Both the position numbers and the translations under genes were made by a program. A stretch of DNA of 64,000 nt. Source: Odobenus rosmarus divergens (Eukaryota; Chordata; Mammalia; Carnivora; Odobenidae). Below, piece after piece: positions 32,881 to 43,465 of the stretch. The DNA lies in the NCBI RefSeq assembly GCF_000321225.1, contig NW_004450662.1:1254915-1318914 (forward strand), read 5' to 3'. The notes below the pieces were generated by a model. It did not search any database, was not told where the DNA came from, and saw nothing but the letters and a program-made list of their open reading frames with translations. Each line of letters starts with the position of its first letter. Position 1 is the stretch's first letter.

Positions 32881-34274
32881 AACATGAGAGAGTGTTCCAA
32901 GCCCACTGTGAAGGCACCCGGACTGGGAAGGGGAGACCCAGGTTTTTACACCAGTAGAAATATGCATCTGTTTACCTGCTAGAAATGAAACACAAATGTG
33001 TGGGCTTTCCAATTATAATTACCTTTTGAGCACCTGATGGTGCTTTCCTCGTCTTTCTGGTGTAAGTGATTCATGCTTCATGGTCTAAGACAGACCTGGG
33101 GTTTTGTTTTCCTCCTAGTGGAAATCAGAGGAGAAGAAAAGAATAATTTGTTTAGTGAGAATAACAGATGATCCCAGCTGCACAAACTTATCACCATTCT
33201 CTGACCCTCCTATCTTTCTTTCTGGCTTTTTCCCTTTATGGGTCCTTGTCCTTCATTCCTATTGATTTGACCCAAAATGCCATTTTCCTTGTTAGGAGCC
33301 TGACCTGTCCTCCAGGGATCTCAAAGCACTAAATCCACATCCATCACCAGCAAGGATGGTCCTTCCTCTAACGAGGCCACAGGTGAAAAAGCAACCATTG
33401 CAGATAAAGAAACTAGCTCCTCTACTCTCCTCCTGTGAGCTTTTGTCTCTTTGATTCTGACCAGTACAAGCAGTATTTACTGGATTCAGACAGCTTCTCG
33501 CTGCTAATTTCTGAACAGACTGAAATATCTACCACCTGGCAGCCCTTGTGAACTGAGGGGTAGGGGTTCAACACATGCCCAAATCCATGGAAAAGGACTT
33601 CATTGGTTGGTTTGTTCATTTTCTTGAGGACCTAGAATTTCACTCTATGTCTTTGTCTTCCAGCTTGACTTTTAGTCAGTGAGTTTCTCCTTACCTCCTT
33701 TGGCTGGTCTGTTATTTTAAGAAAGCAAGAGGGGATGCCTTTCACACCGCCCAGCCCTGACCCCAGGAACCCTCTCTTTCTTCGTTGGCCCATATTCCAA
33801 TGCCCCTTTTACCTTCCTTGTCACTGTTGGCTAAGTTCTTTTCCTTCTTCATCATTCAAGATTCACACAGATGTTTTTCTGATTATTCCAGTGGCTGCAA
33901 AATCTCATCAGCATGTCAAGCAGTCAACATCAAAAAATACCAACATAGTCCCTTCCTTCAAAGACCTTGGAATTATAGTGAAGGAGCAACAAGCTGAGAA
34001 AAGCACATTGGAGGGGATGCCCATGGAGATGCAGGAGAACTCAGAGCCCCCGCCCCCCGCCCTTGATCAATTTGTTCACAATCCAGACCATTTGTGCTCT
34101 GATGCTGCTCCCCAGGGGGCTTGTCTCATACACCATTAAGGAGGGACATGATTTCTGGTGAGGCAGACCACGCATGTGCAGAAGCCCTTGGCTTCCCTTT
34201 TAAATGACATGTTGGTATGTCTTTCTCCCAACATGTGGGCATGTTGAGGAGAGGGAGAGAGGAAGAAAACTGTC
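32881..34274. other. Unannotated non-coding stretch
   Basis: No gene is supported. The region around 33735-33900 has a weak pyrimidine-rich LINE-like texture, which I could not assign. Confidence 0.4.
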
Positions 34275-34427
34275 CGGCTAGCTGGTTTTGGCTGTGTTGC
34301 TACAGACAAATGACTGCCTGTTTCTGTTATCTTACCTCTAAAATGGAGCCAAAGGTTGTCAGGAAGATCAAATGACATCATTTGTGGGTAATACTTTGTA
34401 AACTATACATGTGATATAAATGCAATT
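34275..34427 (+). repeat. MIR fragment
   Basis: 'ctacagacaaatgactgcct', 'cttacctctaaaatggagcc' and 'gaagatcaaatgacatcatt' give the sense MIR core and 3' half. Confidence 0.65.
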
Positions 34428-34680
34428 CATTAAGAGCCTGGACTCTGGACGTCCGATTGCCTGGGTTTGAATTCTGGATCCACCACTCCCTTAGTTGTAT
34501 GAACTTGTACACAATCCTTCCACTCTTGATGCCTCTGTTTCCTCCTTGTAAAATGAGACCCAAATATCATCTGTTTTAAGAGATCCATGGTAAGGATTAA
34601 AAGAATGAATATAGATAAAGTATTTAGAATAGTGTCGGGCATGTAGTCAGCATTATAAAAAGTGTGGCTGTTGTGATTAT
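34428..34680 (+). repeat. MIR SINE, near full length
   Basis: 'cattaagagcctggactctg', 'gattgcctgggtttgaattc', 'gcctctgtttcctccttgta' and 'atagtgtcgggcatgtagtc' follow MIR from head to tail. It lies directly after another MIR in the same orientation. Confidence 0.88.
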
Positions 34681-34968
34681 TTCCCACTTTCAGAATTTGA
34701 GGTCCTAGGAGTCAGGAATGTAGTCTCCCCTCAAGTGTAATGAAGGTGCCGACTTAATTGCATTGGTTCCTGATGGGAGGGTGTGACATCTTGCTGTGGA
34801 GGCCTCTCATTGCTGCCCTGCAGAGGGTCATCAGTAGCTGCCCTCCCTCCAGGGAGGTCAGTAGCTTCATCACTCTTGGGCATAACCAGTTCCTCTCCTC
34901 CCACCTGCAGCAAGACCTTGGTCCAGAAAATGGGTACTCAAAGTTCAGTATGTGATAAAATTTGTCAC
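34681..34968. other. Unannotated non-coding stretch
   Basis: Nothing recognised. Confidence 0.4.
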
Positions 34969-34984
34969 CATTGTCACCATTTTT

Positions 34985-35157
34985 TTAAAAAGATTTTATT
35001 TATTTGACAGAGAGAGAGCACAAGCAGGGGGAGTGGGAGAGGGAGAAGCAGGCTTCCTGCGGAGCAGGGAGCCCGATGCGGGGCTCGATCCCAGGACCCC
35101 GGGATCATGACCTAAGCCGAAGGCAGATGCTTAATGACTGAGCCACCTGGGCGCCCC
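34985..35157 (-). mobile_element. SINEC, antisense, young
   Basis: 'aaagattttatttatttgac', 'gagcagggagcccgatgcgg', 'gatcccaggaccccgggatc', ending 'actgagccacctgggcgcc'. Perfect 16-bp target duplication cattgtcaccattttt (34969-34984 and 35158-35173). The target site already held a tgtcaccat tandem, so that motif now occurs three times. Confidence 0.97.
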
Positions 35158-35173
35158 CATTGTCACCATTTTT

Positions 35174-35599
35174 AACAGCATTGAGAAGGCACCTTTCAGA
35201 AGAGTAATTAAAACAGTATCCACGGGTGGTAACTTTCTTTAACACCAGGTTCTCCACTGGAGGGTGTAGCATATGAACAATTACTGTCTGCAAAGTACCT
35301 TGAAGATGCAGTTGGAGCCACGAACCCCAAGAGAGATTAGCAACTAGAGCAAAATAGTGACATAAATGCAATCCCGGATGTCACCTCTAATCTGCCCCCA
35401 GGCGGGGTTCCCACACTCGCCAGCGCCCAGCCAGCCCCCAGCCAGTGCCCAGCCAGCACACGGACAGTACCTCAGAGCTGTCCACTCCAGAAATAACACA
35501 ACCGACAGTCACAGGCACTACAAACTACTTTCCTCACCCCCAGGTCCCCAAATTTTTCAGCAGCCAACAATGAGCATTTTTCACCCATGTTGGACAAGA
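35174..35599. other. Unannotated stretch with a short CCAGC-rich patch
   Basis: 35412-35460 holds degenerate 'cagccagcccccagccag' units. Nothing else recognised. Confidence 0.45.
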
Positions 35600-36480
35600 T
35601 AATTATCTTCATAAGGTTTGAGAAACATGATGATGTATCTCATTTTATATAACACATTAAGGTTAGAATTTAGTGCAAGGCAGTAAGACAAATCTAAAAA
35701 TATAAGGTAATATAGTAAAATCAATAGGGATTATTAGGAGCAAAGTGTTATACCTGAAGCGATAAAGCCTTGGAAATGCAAGAAAACAATGTTCTGGTAA
35801 AACTATAACAAATGACTATGATTTAATCACTTGGCAAATAACTTGGTATTTCGATGGGTTTTATAGTTTCACGGTGTAAAAAAAAAATGCACGTTAGGGA
35901 TGCACCCAACATGGTTCTTACAAAGAGTGTATCCAAGAGTAGTATCATTTTGGCAATTTATGCTTTTAAATAATAGTATATTATTTTCTATGTAGATCTA
36001 CTTTTTAAGCCCCTCACATGCTTTTAAGATTTCACTTGCCATTAGGCTATCATTCTGCAGATTCAAGTCTTTGAGCACAGGAAATTATATTATTCGCTAC
36101 CTTCTCCCACTTCATGGAATAAGCAGGCTCGGGAATTCCTAGAGGAACATGATTTTTCCTAACTCTTTTTCCTTTAGCTGGGTACTAATTTCAAATGTTG
36201 GTTTAGAAACTAGGAAGCCATTTTCCTTGAAGTTCCCATCCCCTATTTAAATAACACAAATCAAAAGGGGCTCTCCCCCTCCCCGACTCAGAGCTATCCT
36301 GAACAGTCAAATGAAGATTAAACTCTTGATTTAAGTAGCTACATCTTGGCAGTAATTAACATGTACATCAAATACTTTTTTTTCCCTTTGATATGATATG
36401 ATACTAGAATTTAAACCCTGATGAAGGTGCCAAAATTAACTGCAATGGGAAATGAATAATAATTCTTTCAAGATGACTTT
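35600..36480. promoter_or_regulatory. Long AT-rich repeat-free block, possible regulatory DNA
   Basis: Nearly 900 bp without any repeat I recognise. It is AT-rich with many TAAT/ATTA and AACAAT-like motifs (for example 'ggcagtaattaacatgtaca'). In a window this full of repeats, such an empty AT-rich block is a reasonable enhancer candidate, with low certainty. Confidence 0.25.
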
Positions 36481-37160
36481 GCCCTTTGCATGAGCTCACA
36501 TTCAAGCCCTTTACCAGACTCTGTGCTCCGCTCTTAAGAAATCTGCAAGCCAGGCACACAGGTCAGTTCCAAAGATCTATGAGTCCAGAAAAAAAAAAAA
36601 AAAGAACCCTTGGCCCTATGCCCATTTCTCTACATGTTCTCAATCTGTTCCTTGGACACAGGCTTCATCGCTAGTCTCTTCTCTAAGAAAAAAGCAGAGC
36701 TTGTCTTCTCTGGGTTTGGGTGATTTATAAGAAGATAGAGAAGGAATTTAAAGTGAGGTATGAGGCAGGAAGAAGAGATCAAGAGACATGTAAAGGCACT
36801 TGAAGCAGGCGGGAGGAGAATGAGTGTGGGACTAGAGGAGAGGCTAATTGTAGTTTCTCCTTCATGTAAAAATCCCTTGATTTAACTTTCTAAGTAGTGG
36901 TTCTCTGTTTTTGAGGGTGATAAATACTGAGGCTTGAGTGAAAGCTATGGCCTTTCTTCCCAGAAATGCATACATAACACACATGTGTGTGCATATGCAT
37001 ACACCATCGTGTATGGGGTGTGTGGACCTCTCCATGGACCCAGAAGTCCCATGTGAAGAACTGCTGTCCCTTAAAGATTTGGTCTACTACTCTTCATCAG
37101 TGGATGTCCATGAAATTAATAGTCCCTCTGAATCCTGGCCTGGTCAAATATGTGTTTGAT
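36481..37160. other. Unannotated non-coding stretch
   Basis: An A-run at 36591-36603. 'cacatgtgtgtgcatatgca' near 36980 is a short alternating tract. No gene supported. Confidence 0.4.
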
Positions 37161-37178
37161 CCTGGGTACCACATTTTT

Positions 37179-37352
37179 TTTTAAGATTTTATCTATTTTT
37201 ATTTGAGAGAGAGAGAGAGAGCACGAGCAGGGGTAGGGGCAGAGGGAGAGGGAGAAGCAGACTCCCTGCTGAGCAGGGAGCCCGACTCAGGGCTCGATCT
37301 CAGGACCCTCAGATCAAGACCTGATGCTTAACTGACTGAGCCACCCAGGCAC
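37179..37352 (-). mobile_element. SINEC, antisense, with internal deletion
   Basis: 'aagattttatctatttttat', 'gctgagcagggagcccgact', 'gatctcaggaccctcagatc', ending 'ctgagccacccaggcac'. Perfect 18-bp target duplication cctgggtaccacattttt (37161-37178 and 37353-37370). About 12 bp usually found between the A and B boxes ('gccgaaggcaga' in the siblings) is absent. Confidence 0.97.
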
Positions 37353-37370
37353 CCTGGGTACCACATTTTT

Positions 37371-37609
37371 AAAAGGATGTGGACAAACAAGAGACTGGTG
37401 AATGAGGAATGATCAAGATGGTGATGAGTCTAGAACCCAAGTACCAACTGAAATACCAGGGGAAGTACAGAACTGAGAGGAAGTATGCTAGCTGATAAAA
37501 ATTTGAAGAGCCTCATTGGGGTTTTGTCTTACTTTAGTATAGGAGTCATTACTAGAGAAACGTTTGGTCAGTAGGAGAAGGAATAATCTCCCCAACAACT
37601 AGAAGTGCC
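37371..37609. other. Unannotated non-coding stretch
   Basis: Nothing recognised. Confidence 0.4.
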
Positions 37610-38200
37610 TCTTTGCAATCCAATCTTCACAGAGCATCTTTCTAAATTATGAATCAGATCATGTCACTTTCCCATTCGGACCCACCCAATGACTTCCCAC
37701 CACTTAGGATAAAAGCCCAAGTCTTCACCATGGTGGGGCAGGGGGGCGGAGCCTAGACTGTGTGGCCTGGGCCTTCCTCTCCAAGCTCCGCTGCTCCCTT
37801 CCTCCTCCTGCTTGACTTTACTCTAGGCCATTGGCCTTCTTTAATGTTACAAACTCAGGCTCACCTCCAAGCGTTGCCATGTCCTATTTCCTCTACTTCA
37901 GATGCTCTTCCCTCGACATTGGGAGGATGGATCCTTCTCAGCTGAGTTGTCACCTCTTCAGCAAGGTCTTCCCTAACCCTTCAATTTAAAGTGGTCCCCA
38001 TGCCCAGGCTCCCTCAGCTGCTCTGTTCCATCATTTCCAATGCTACTTATCACCACCTGAAACACTTGTTTGTTTACCTTTTAAATGTCTGATTCTTGCT
38101 CCCCGAAGTAGAAATCAAGATCCATGAGAGCCGGGCCCTTCCCTGGCTTGCTGCCTTCAATATAGTACCTGACACATAGTAAGGGTTTATGAAATATTCC
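37610..38200 (+). repeat. L2 LINE, ORF2 C-terminus and 3' UTR
   Basis: 'gaatcagatcatgtcacttt', 'gacttcccaccacttaggat', 'agttgtcacctcttcagcaa', 'gagagccgggcccttccctg' and 'gtacctgacacatagtaagg' follow sense L2 from the reverse transcriptase C-terminal coding region to the 3' end. Stops and frameshifts are frequent. Confidence 0.8.
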
Positions 38201-38397
38201 TTGGGTGGTCAAATGAAGGATCTGGAACTTCTGCCTCATGGGGTAATTAATGAGTCTTCCACCAGGAAAGGCGGTCGGATCAAGTCATGGCCCTTCTCGG
38301 GGACATTCTGGAAAGCCTCCTTGCACTGGTTGGATAAGTCAAGGTGAACGCTAATTTTTAGTTCTGAGATTCGCATATTTCACAGCCTCATGCCACA

Positions 38398-38625
38398 GAC
38401 TGGGAAGAGCATGAGCTTTTAAGTCAGACAGGGCTGGGTTTAAGCCTCGGTTTTGCTACTTAGACATGGTGGACTCTGGGTGGGTCAGTTCATCTCTCTG
38501 GATTTCAGAACTCCTCCTCTAAAATCTGGAATAAAAATACCTGTCTTGCTGGGTTGTAAGGCATATTGAAGAAGATACTATGTGTAACGTACTTAACCCA
38601 GCGCCGCACATCGAGTTGGGACTCC
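38398..38625 (+). repeat. MIR SINE, near full length
   Basis: 'gaagagcatgagcttttaag', 'cagggctgggtttaagcctc', 'tcatctctctggatttcaga' and 'cttgctgggttgtaaggcat' follow MIR in order. Confidence 0.83.
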
Positions 38626-39254
38626 AAGGGCAAAGCTAGTTGTGCATCGTCATTTGCTCGACAACCCATAAACATTTGATAAGAGGGCCAATTTGTTGGC
38701 AACATTCAAGCTGGAAGAACTTTTAGAGGGTGTCTTGGTTTCCCGAGAAAAGAATATGCCTCTGCAGATTCTTCTTGAAAGCAGATAAGCGTAAATTCTG
38801 AAAAACAGAAATCAAAATGAGTATCTGGCCTTGTTTTTCTGTCCTAAACATCAGCTTGCCCATGCCCTAGACAAAGCTCTGGACTTCTCTGCAATAAATC
38901 TGGGGCTCCTCCTCCTCCCTTGTCCCCTTCCTCAGAGTTAAATGAGAGAAGGGGCCGTGTTCCTTGAATGACCTACCGTCTAATTTCATGGCATGCCCGC
39001 CGACCAAATCCGCATCTGTTTGGTGATGACAGCACCTTTCCATCCTGCAGGTACCCCAGACTCTCCTATCCTGCAGGCTCAGAGGATGGACTCGGCCTGG
39101 CTGGGCTAGGCAGATCTCCTCCCAGAGGTCACTTGGAAGATCCACTGATCTACTGGCCTGTGAGAGCCTCCACAGAAAGCACGCTCCCAAATCCCCCAGC
39201 TTCAGTCCAGGCTGCCCTGAGTGGATCTTGTCTGGAAGAGAGTATGATACAGTG
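38626..39254. other. Unannotated non-coding stretch
   Basis: Overlapping frames on both strands near 38867-39255 show no domains. Nothing else recognised. Confidence 0.4.
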
Positions 39255-39425
39255 AAATGAACACAAGGGTTTAAGTCATATTAAGATAAGACTCTCACTC
39301 TAGTTTCTAATTTAATCTTCAAACCGCTCTGAGCCTCAGTTTTGTCATCCATAAAATGGCAGTTCTATCACGAGCCCCATCCGTTTGTGATTGGCAGTAA
39401 ATGGGATAGTGCGTTTTAGGCGCCT
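39255..39425 (+). repeat. MIR SINE
   Basis: 'gctctgagcctcagttttgt' and 'catccataaaatggcagttc' give the MIR core. 'ggcagtaaatgggatagtgc' follows. Confidence 0.72.
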
Positions 39426-40434
39426 GATTCTCCCATGTTCACTGCCTTCCATGTCCTTACCACCTCATCACCGCCGTTCCTGGCCCCTCCGGAGAAGGGG
39501 TTCTCTGGGACACCTCTCTGCCCAGCCAATTTAACAGGGGCTCACCACTGTGTCTAACTAAAATCCCTCTTTCTATGGGAGGCTTGACATCGGCCATGTG
39601 AAAAAAGAATGCCACAACCTTTAAAGCAGCACACATCGTGTGAAGGAGTCCCCGTCCCAGCAGCTCTTCCTCCCCCTTTCTCTCCCTTGTCTCCCCTCAC
39701 CCTGTGCTAGTCCCTCCCCCACCCATTCTCCCAAGCCTCCATCTCCCGTAGCTTTCCACTAATTGGCAGTGCCATCTGAGGGATATTGTTTCTGTGCCTT
39801 CAGCTACGCCATCACTTTGATGGAAGACTCCCTTGGAGCACTCCCTCCTTCATCAGCTGCCTCCACCCTCTGCCTTGCACCCTGAGCCATGGCGATGCAA
39901 TCACCATGCCCGTGTGAAATGAACAGAGACGCTAACTCGATGTCTCATGGCCAAGGCAGTCGTGCGTCTTCCTCCACACACCCACCCCCGACCCCACTCC
40001 CCACTCTGTCCCATCGCCAGGGGCATACAAAGGAGTCTGCTCCCCCAACTTGTGACCATGGGACTTATTAAGGAATGCAGGCAGGTGGCTAGAGGGGGAC
40101 ATGATACTCATTACCCGAAGATGACCACAGCTGCCAAGGGAGCAGTTCCACGTGGGGCCAGAGGTAGTGAGGCTCTGCCTCTGGACCAGACCAACACCTT
40201 GCTTGCTGGTGGAGCTGAGGCAGGGGCTGATGGGAGCAGGTACCAGAAGACCCAGGACTTTAAAAATCTGCCCAGCTCCTGGAGCTATCATCATCTGGGC
40301 CCATTCTAACTCAGTCCATACTCAGCCATGGCAGATCAGGTCACCTGAATAGTTGGATATCTTCAACCCAAATCCATCCAGGGTTGGGGACCCCTCCACC
40401 TGCACAGACAGCCCCTTCCACATCCTGACAGGCG
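39426..40434. other. Unannotated non-coding stretch
   Basis: No gene supported. Two 120-codon frames on opposite strands occupy nearly the same bases (39932-40309), the pattern expected from composition, not coding. Confidence 0.45.
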
Positions 40435-40650
40435 GGATAGCACATCAGTTAGGAGCGCGGGCTCGAGTTCACAGCCCATCTCTGCTACATGCTAGCTGCG
40501 ATTTTACCCATTCCTTAATCTCCCTGGTTAGGAACCTCTAGTTTCCTGAACTGTAGAGTGGGGTAGTAAATATACCCACCTCTTAAAGCATTGGAAGGGT
40601 CAAAGGAAATAAGCAAGAAAAGTGCTTTGCAAAAGTGGGCATTAATGACG
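40435..40650 (+). repeat. MIR SINE, near full length
   Basis: 'agttaggagcgcgggctcga', 'acatgctagctgcgatttta', 'tctagtttcctgaactgtag' and 'gggtcaaaggaaataagcaa' follow MIR in order. Confidence 0.8.
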
Positions 40651-40659
40651 ATCATAGAA

Positions 40660-40760
40660 ATGACAATAAACACTTGTTGAGGACAATGCCAGGAACTGGA
40701 TTAGGTGCTGGGAACACACAGATGAAAAAGATATAGTCTCAAGGTAGGGAAGATGATCAT
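40660..40760 (-). repeat. L2 3' end fragment
   Basis: 'aaacacttgttgaggacaat', 'gccaggaactggattaggtg' and 'ctgggaacacacagatgaaa' match the antisense L2 tail. It may share the boundary with the preceding MIR. Confidence 0.7.
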
Positions 40761-41322
40761 AAAAGCAGGTGATGGGGAATATGGGAGCACAGCTCTATAT
40801 TACAACAATTCTTCCTTCCAATGCAAAAGAAATCAGTTTCCCAACCCTCCACTCACTGCCCCAAGTTCAGCCCCCTGGAGCATCGAAAATCACTCCAATC
40901 CCACTTCCACATGACAGCCTTCCAGCCTCTTGAAGACCACAAATCATGTCCTCAGAAGTCCCTGATTTTCCTGGCTAAACAGTCCTGGTTCCACTCTAAA
41001 AATAATAAGCCTGCCTTATCTTTCTACATGCCTTTCTCCAAGGAACAAAAGGTATTTTAGCAGCCCTGGCTCATCCATCTGCTCAGCACCACAGGCCCAC
41101 AAAGAAAGGAAGATTTACATGCCCCAAGCCAGGCCTGACACTGAGAGAAATTCAATTCCATTCGGGATCCCTCCAGGGCCCCCCGGCTCAGAATCACGAT
41201 CCCATGACTGTGGCCCACTTGTCTGTGAGCACACCTTACCACCTGTGACTGGTGAGGCATCACTGCCCAGCTCATAGCATCGGGCAACCAGGAATCCAGG
41301 GGAAACGTTGAGATCCTCTGAA
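40761..41322. other. Unannotated non-coding stretch
   Basis: Nothing recognised. Confidence 0.4.
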
Positions 41323-41508
41323 CCAGGGGTTCTCAGCGCTGGCTTCCTGATGGAATCACCTGAGAAGTGTTTCATAGAGACAACAATGTCCAGGCCCATT
41401 CACCCACCCACAAGAAATTCTGATTTAATTGATCTAAGGGCCTGAGTATCAAAATAGTCTTCAGAGCTCCCCCAGGGTATTGTAATACACAGCCAGGATG
41501 AAAAACCC
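41323..41508. mobile_element. MER5-group hAT MITE
   Basis: 'ccaggggttctcagcgctgg' at one end and 'agccaggatgaaaaaccc' at the other are diverged inverted termini. The interior 'tggaatcacctgagaagtg' and 'gaaattctgatttaattgat' are landmarks of the family. Confidence 0.7.
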
Positions 41509-41544
41509 ATTCATCTAGCTCACCAGTTCCTTTTGCACTTGTAA

Positions 41545-41660
41545 AAATAACCCAAAGAACAGAAGGGATCTGTCCAAGGTCACAAAGCTAGTTAGAGGGC
41601 AAAGCGGGATTAGAAATCATGGCTCTTGCCTTACAATCTGGCATCTTTTTCACTAGGCTA
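41545..41660 (-). repeat. MIR fragment
   Basis: 'atctgtccaaggtcacaaag', 'ctagttagagggcaaagcgg' and 'tcactaggctacctggagg' give antisense MIR from core to head. Confidence 0.7.
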
Positions 41661-42020
41661 CCTGGAGGTTAACATCCTTACTTCAAACTAGAATCCCATG
41701 TGTGTCCCATCAGATGCTATAGACAAACAGATCATTGGATCTAGCTCTCCCAACCCCTAAGCCCCCATGTTACCCCCCTCTCCTCTTCTTAAGTCTGCCC
41801 TACTCTTCCCTCACCGCTGTGCCCCAGTGTTAAAAAGTGGTGTCAAAATGCCATCCTCAAAGGGAGAGTTCTCTTCGGTTTTCAGCCACAAGAATTACAC
41901 AGGAAAGAACCACGTTGTAAATCAAGAACCAAAAGCAGTTCTTAAAACTAAATCAAGGTCCTGGGCATTCAGCAATGCGTCTTTGGAAATCAAGCCTTCA
42001 GGTTCACTGTCCTGCTAGAT
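41661..42020. other. Unannotated non-coding stretch
   Basis: Nothing recognised. Confidence 0.4.
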
Positions 42021-42059
42021 AAAGAGTGGGGGGAGTGAGGGGAGGGGGAGGGGAAGGAA
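42021..42059 (+). repeat. G-rich tract with quadruplex motif
   Basis: Several G-runs of four to six bases, for example ggggagggggaggggaagg, meet the usual G-quadruplex pattern on the plus strand. Confidence 0.7.
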
Positions 42060-42720
42060 CAGTATTAAAACTCCAGAAATATAATCTGAAATAAATAAGT
42101 GATATTTTCTGGCCAAGGTAATGCAAGGGTTTTAGTTCCCAATGTGATGGAGCTACTTTACATTTTAATAAATGCACATTGAGAAAATAATATTATTGCT
42201 CTGATACTGGGAGATTATTTGTGAACATAAAATATTAGAACTTGTCAGGAAGGCATTTATTTTCTTTTTCCTTCTTTCTCTACTACAATATTCTTTCACC
42301 TAATAGAAGATGATTGCAAAAATAATTATATCAAACAGTGGCCAACACACACAAAATAAATGGGAAAAAATGAAGGTTATCTGGCATGAGATTGCAAACA
42401 TGAGAAGGGGAAGCAAGTGTCGGAGCAGGAGGAGATAATTGCACATCAATCAGATGATTAGAGAGTGGGTGGCAAAAATTAACAGGACTGATTGGCTGCT
42501 GAATGTTCCGATCCCAGATGGAAATCAGAACATGGATCGGAACTCATTAGTCAAATTATCCATTTCCTATATTCATGTGGAAAAGCCAAAAATGCGGATG
42601 GAGTTCTGTGTTTGATAAAATAATCTAAACTTAAAATGCTGCCATGTGTGAGCCTGTAATCATACAACATTGGGATCCGTAGCCAATTTCTGATGTTTCT
42701 TAAACCTCTGGAATTATGTC
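42060..42720. promoter_or_regulatory. Candidate conserved regulatory element
   Basis: A long repeat-free AT-rich block. The best part (about 42430-42580) has 'gcacatcaatcagatgatta' (PBX/MEIS-like TGAT/ATCA cores), 'aggactgattggctgctgaa' (CCAAT in inverse) and 'tcattagtcaaattatcc'. Conservation cannot be assessed here. Confidence 0.35.
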
Positions 42721-42763
42721 TTCACATATATACATGAAAAGGGAGCCCCTGGGTTTTTTTTTA

Positions 42764-43358
42764 NNNNNNNNNNNNNNNNNNNNNNNNNNNNNNNNNNNNN
42801 NNNNNNNNNNNNNNNNNNNNNNNNNNNNNNNNNNNNNNNNNNNNNNNNNNNNNNNNNNNNNNNNNNNNNNNNNNNNNNNNNNNNNNNNNNNNNNNNNNNN
42901 NNNNNNNNNNNNNNNNNNNNNNNNNNNNNNNNNNNNNNNNNNNNNNNNNNNNNNNNNNNNNNNNNNNNNNNNNNNNNNNNNNNNNNNNNNNNNNNNNNNN
43001 NNNNNNNNNNNNNNNNNNNNNNNNNNNNNNNNNNNNNNNNNNNNNNNNNNNNNNNNNNNNNNNNNNNNNNNNNNNNNNNNNNNNNNNNNNNNNNNNNNNN
43101 NNNNNNNNNNNNNNNNNNNNNNNNNNNNNNNNNNNNNNNNNNNNNNNNNNNNNNNNNNNNNNNNNNNNNNNNNNNNNNNNNNNNNNNNNNNNNNNNNNNN
43201 NNNNNNNNNNNNNNNNNNNNNNNNNNNNNNNNNNNNNNNNNNNNNNNNNNNNNNNNNNNNNNNNNNNNNNNNNNNNNNNNNNNNNNNNNNNNNNNNNNNN
43301 NNNNNNNNNNNNNNNNNNNNNNNNNNNNNNNNNNNNNNNNNNNNNNNNNNNNNNNNNN
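42764..43358. other. Assembly gap (595 N), probably hiding an antisense retroelement
   Basis: Left flank: agcccctgggttttttttta. Right flank: agcccctcgttttt. The near-repeat of 'agcccct..gttttt' across the gap, with a T-run entering it, is what a minus-strand SINE or L1 between target duplications would give. Two long frames reading through the N run (231 and 251 codons) are artefacts. Confidence 0.75.
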
Positions 43359-43465
43359 AGCCCCTCGTTTTTAATGTATTTCTAAAAGAGCTGTTTATCA
43401 AAAATAAGTAAAAAATAAAAAATGAAGAACCACTAAACTGGTCCATCCCCTTCATTTAAAAAATC

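Noticed and set aside
41323..41508. Inverted repeat that could encode a hairpin RNA
   Set aside because: The inverted termini are those of a MER5-group MITE, not a microRNA-like stem. The same applies to 47349-47520. Some microRNAs do derive from MITEs, but nothing here singles out a mature product.
42700..43455. Open frames of 231 and 251 codons on both strands
   Set aside because: They read through 595 N and exist only because N does not make stop codons.
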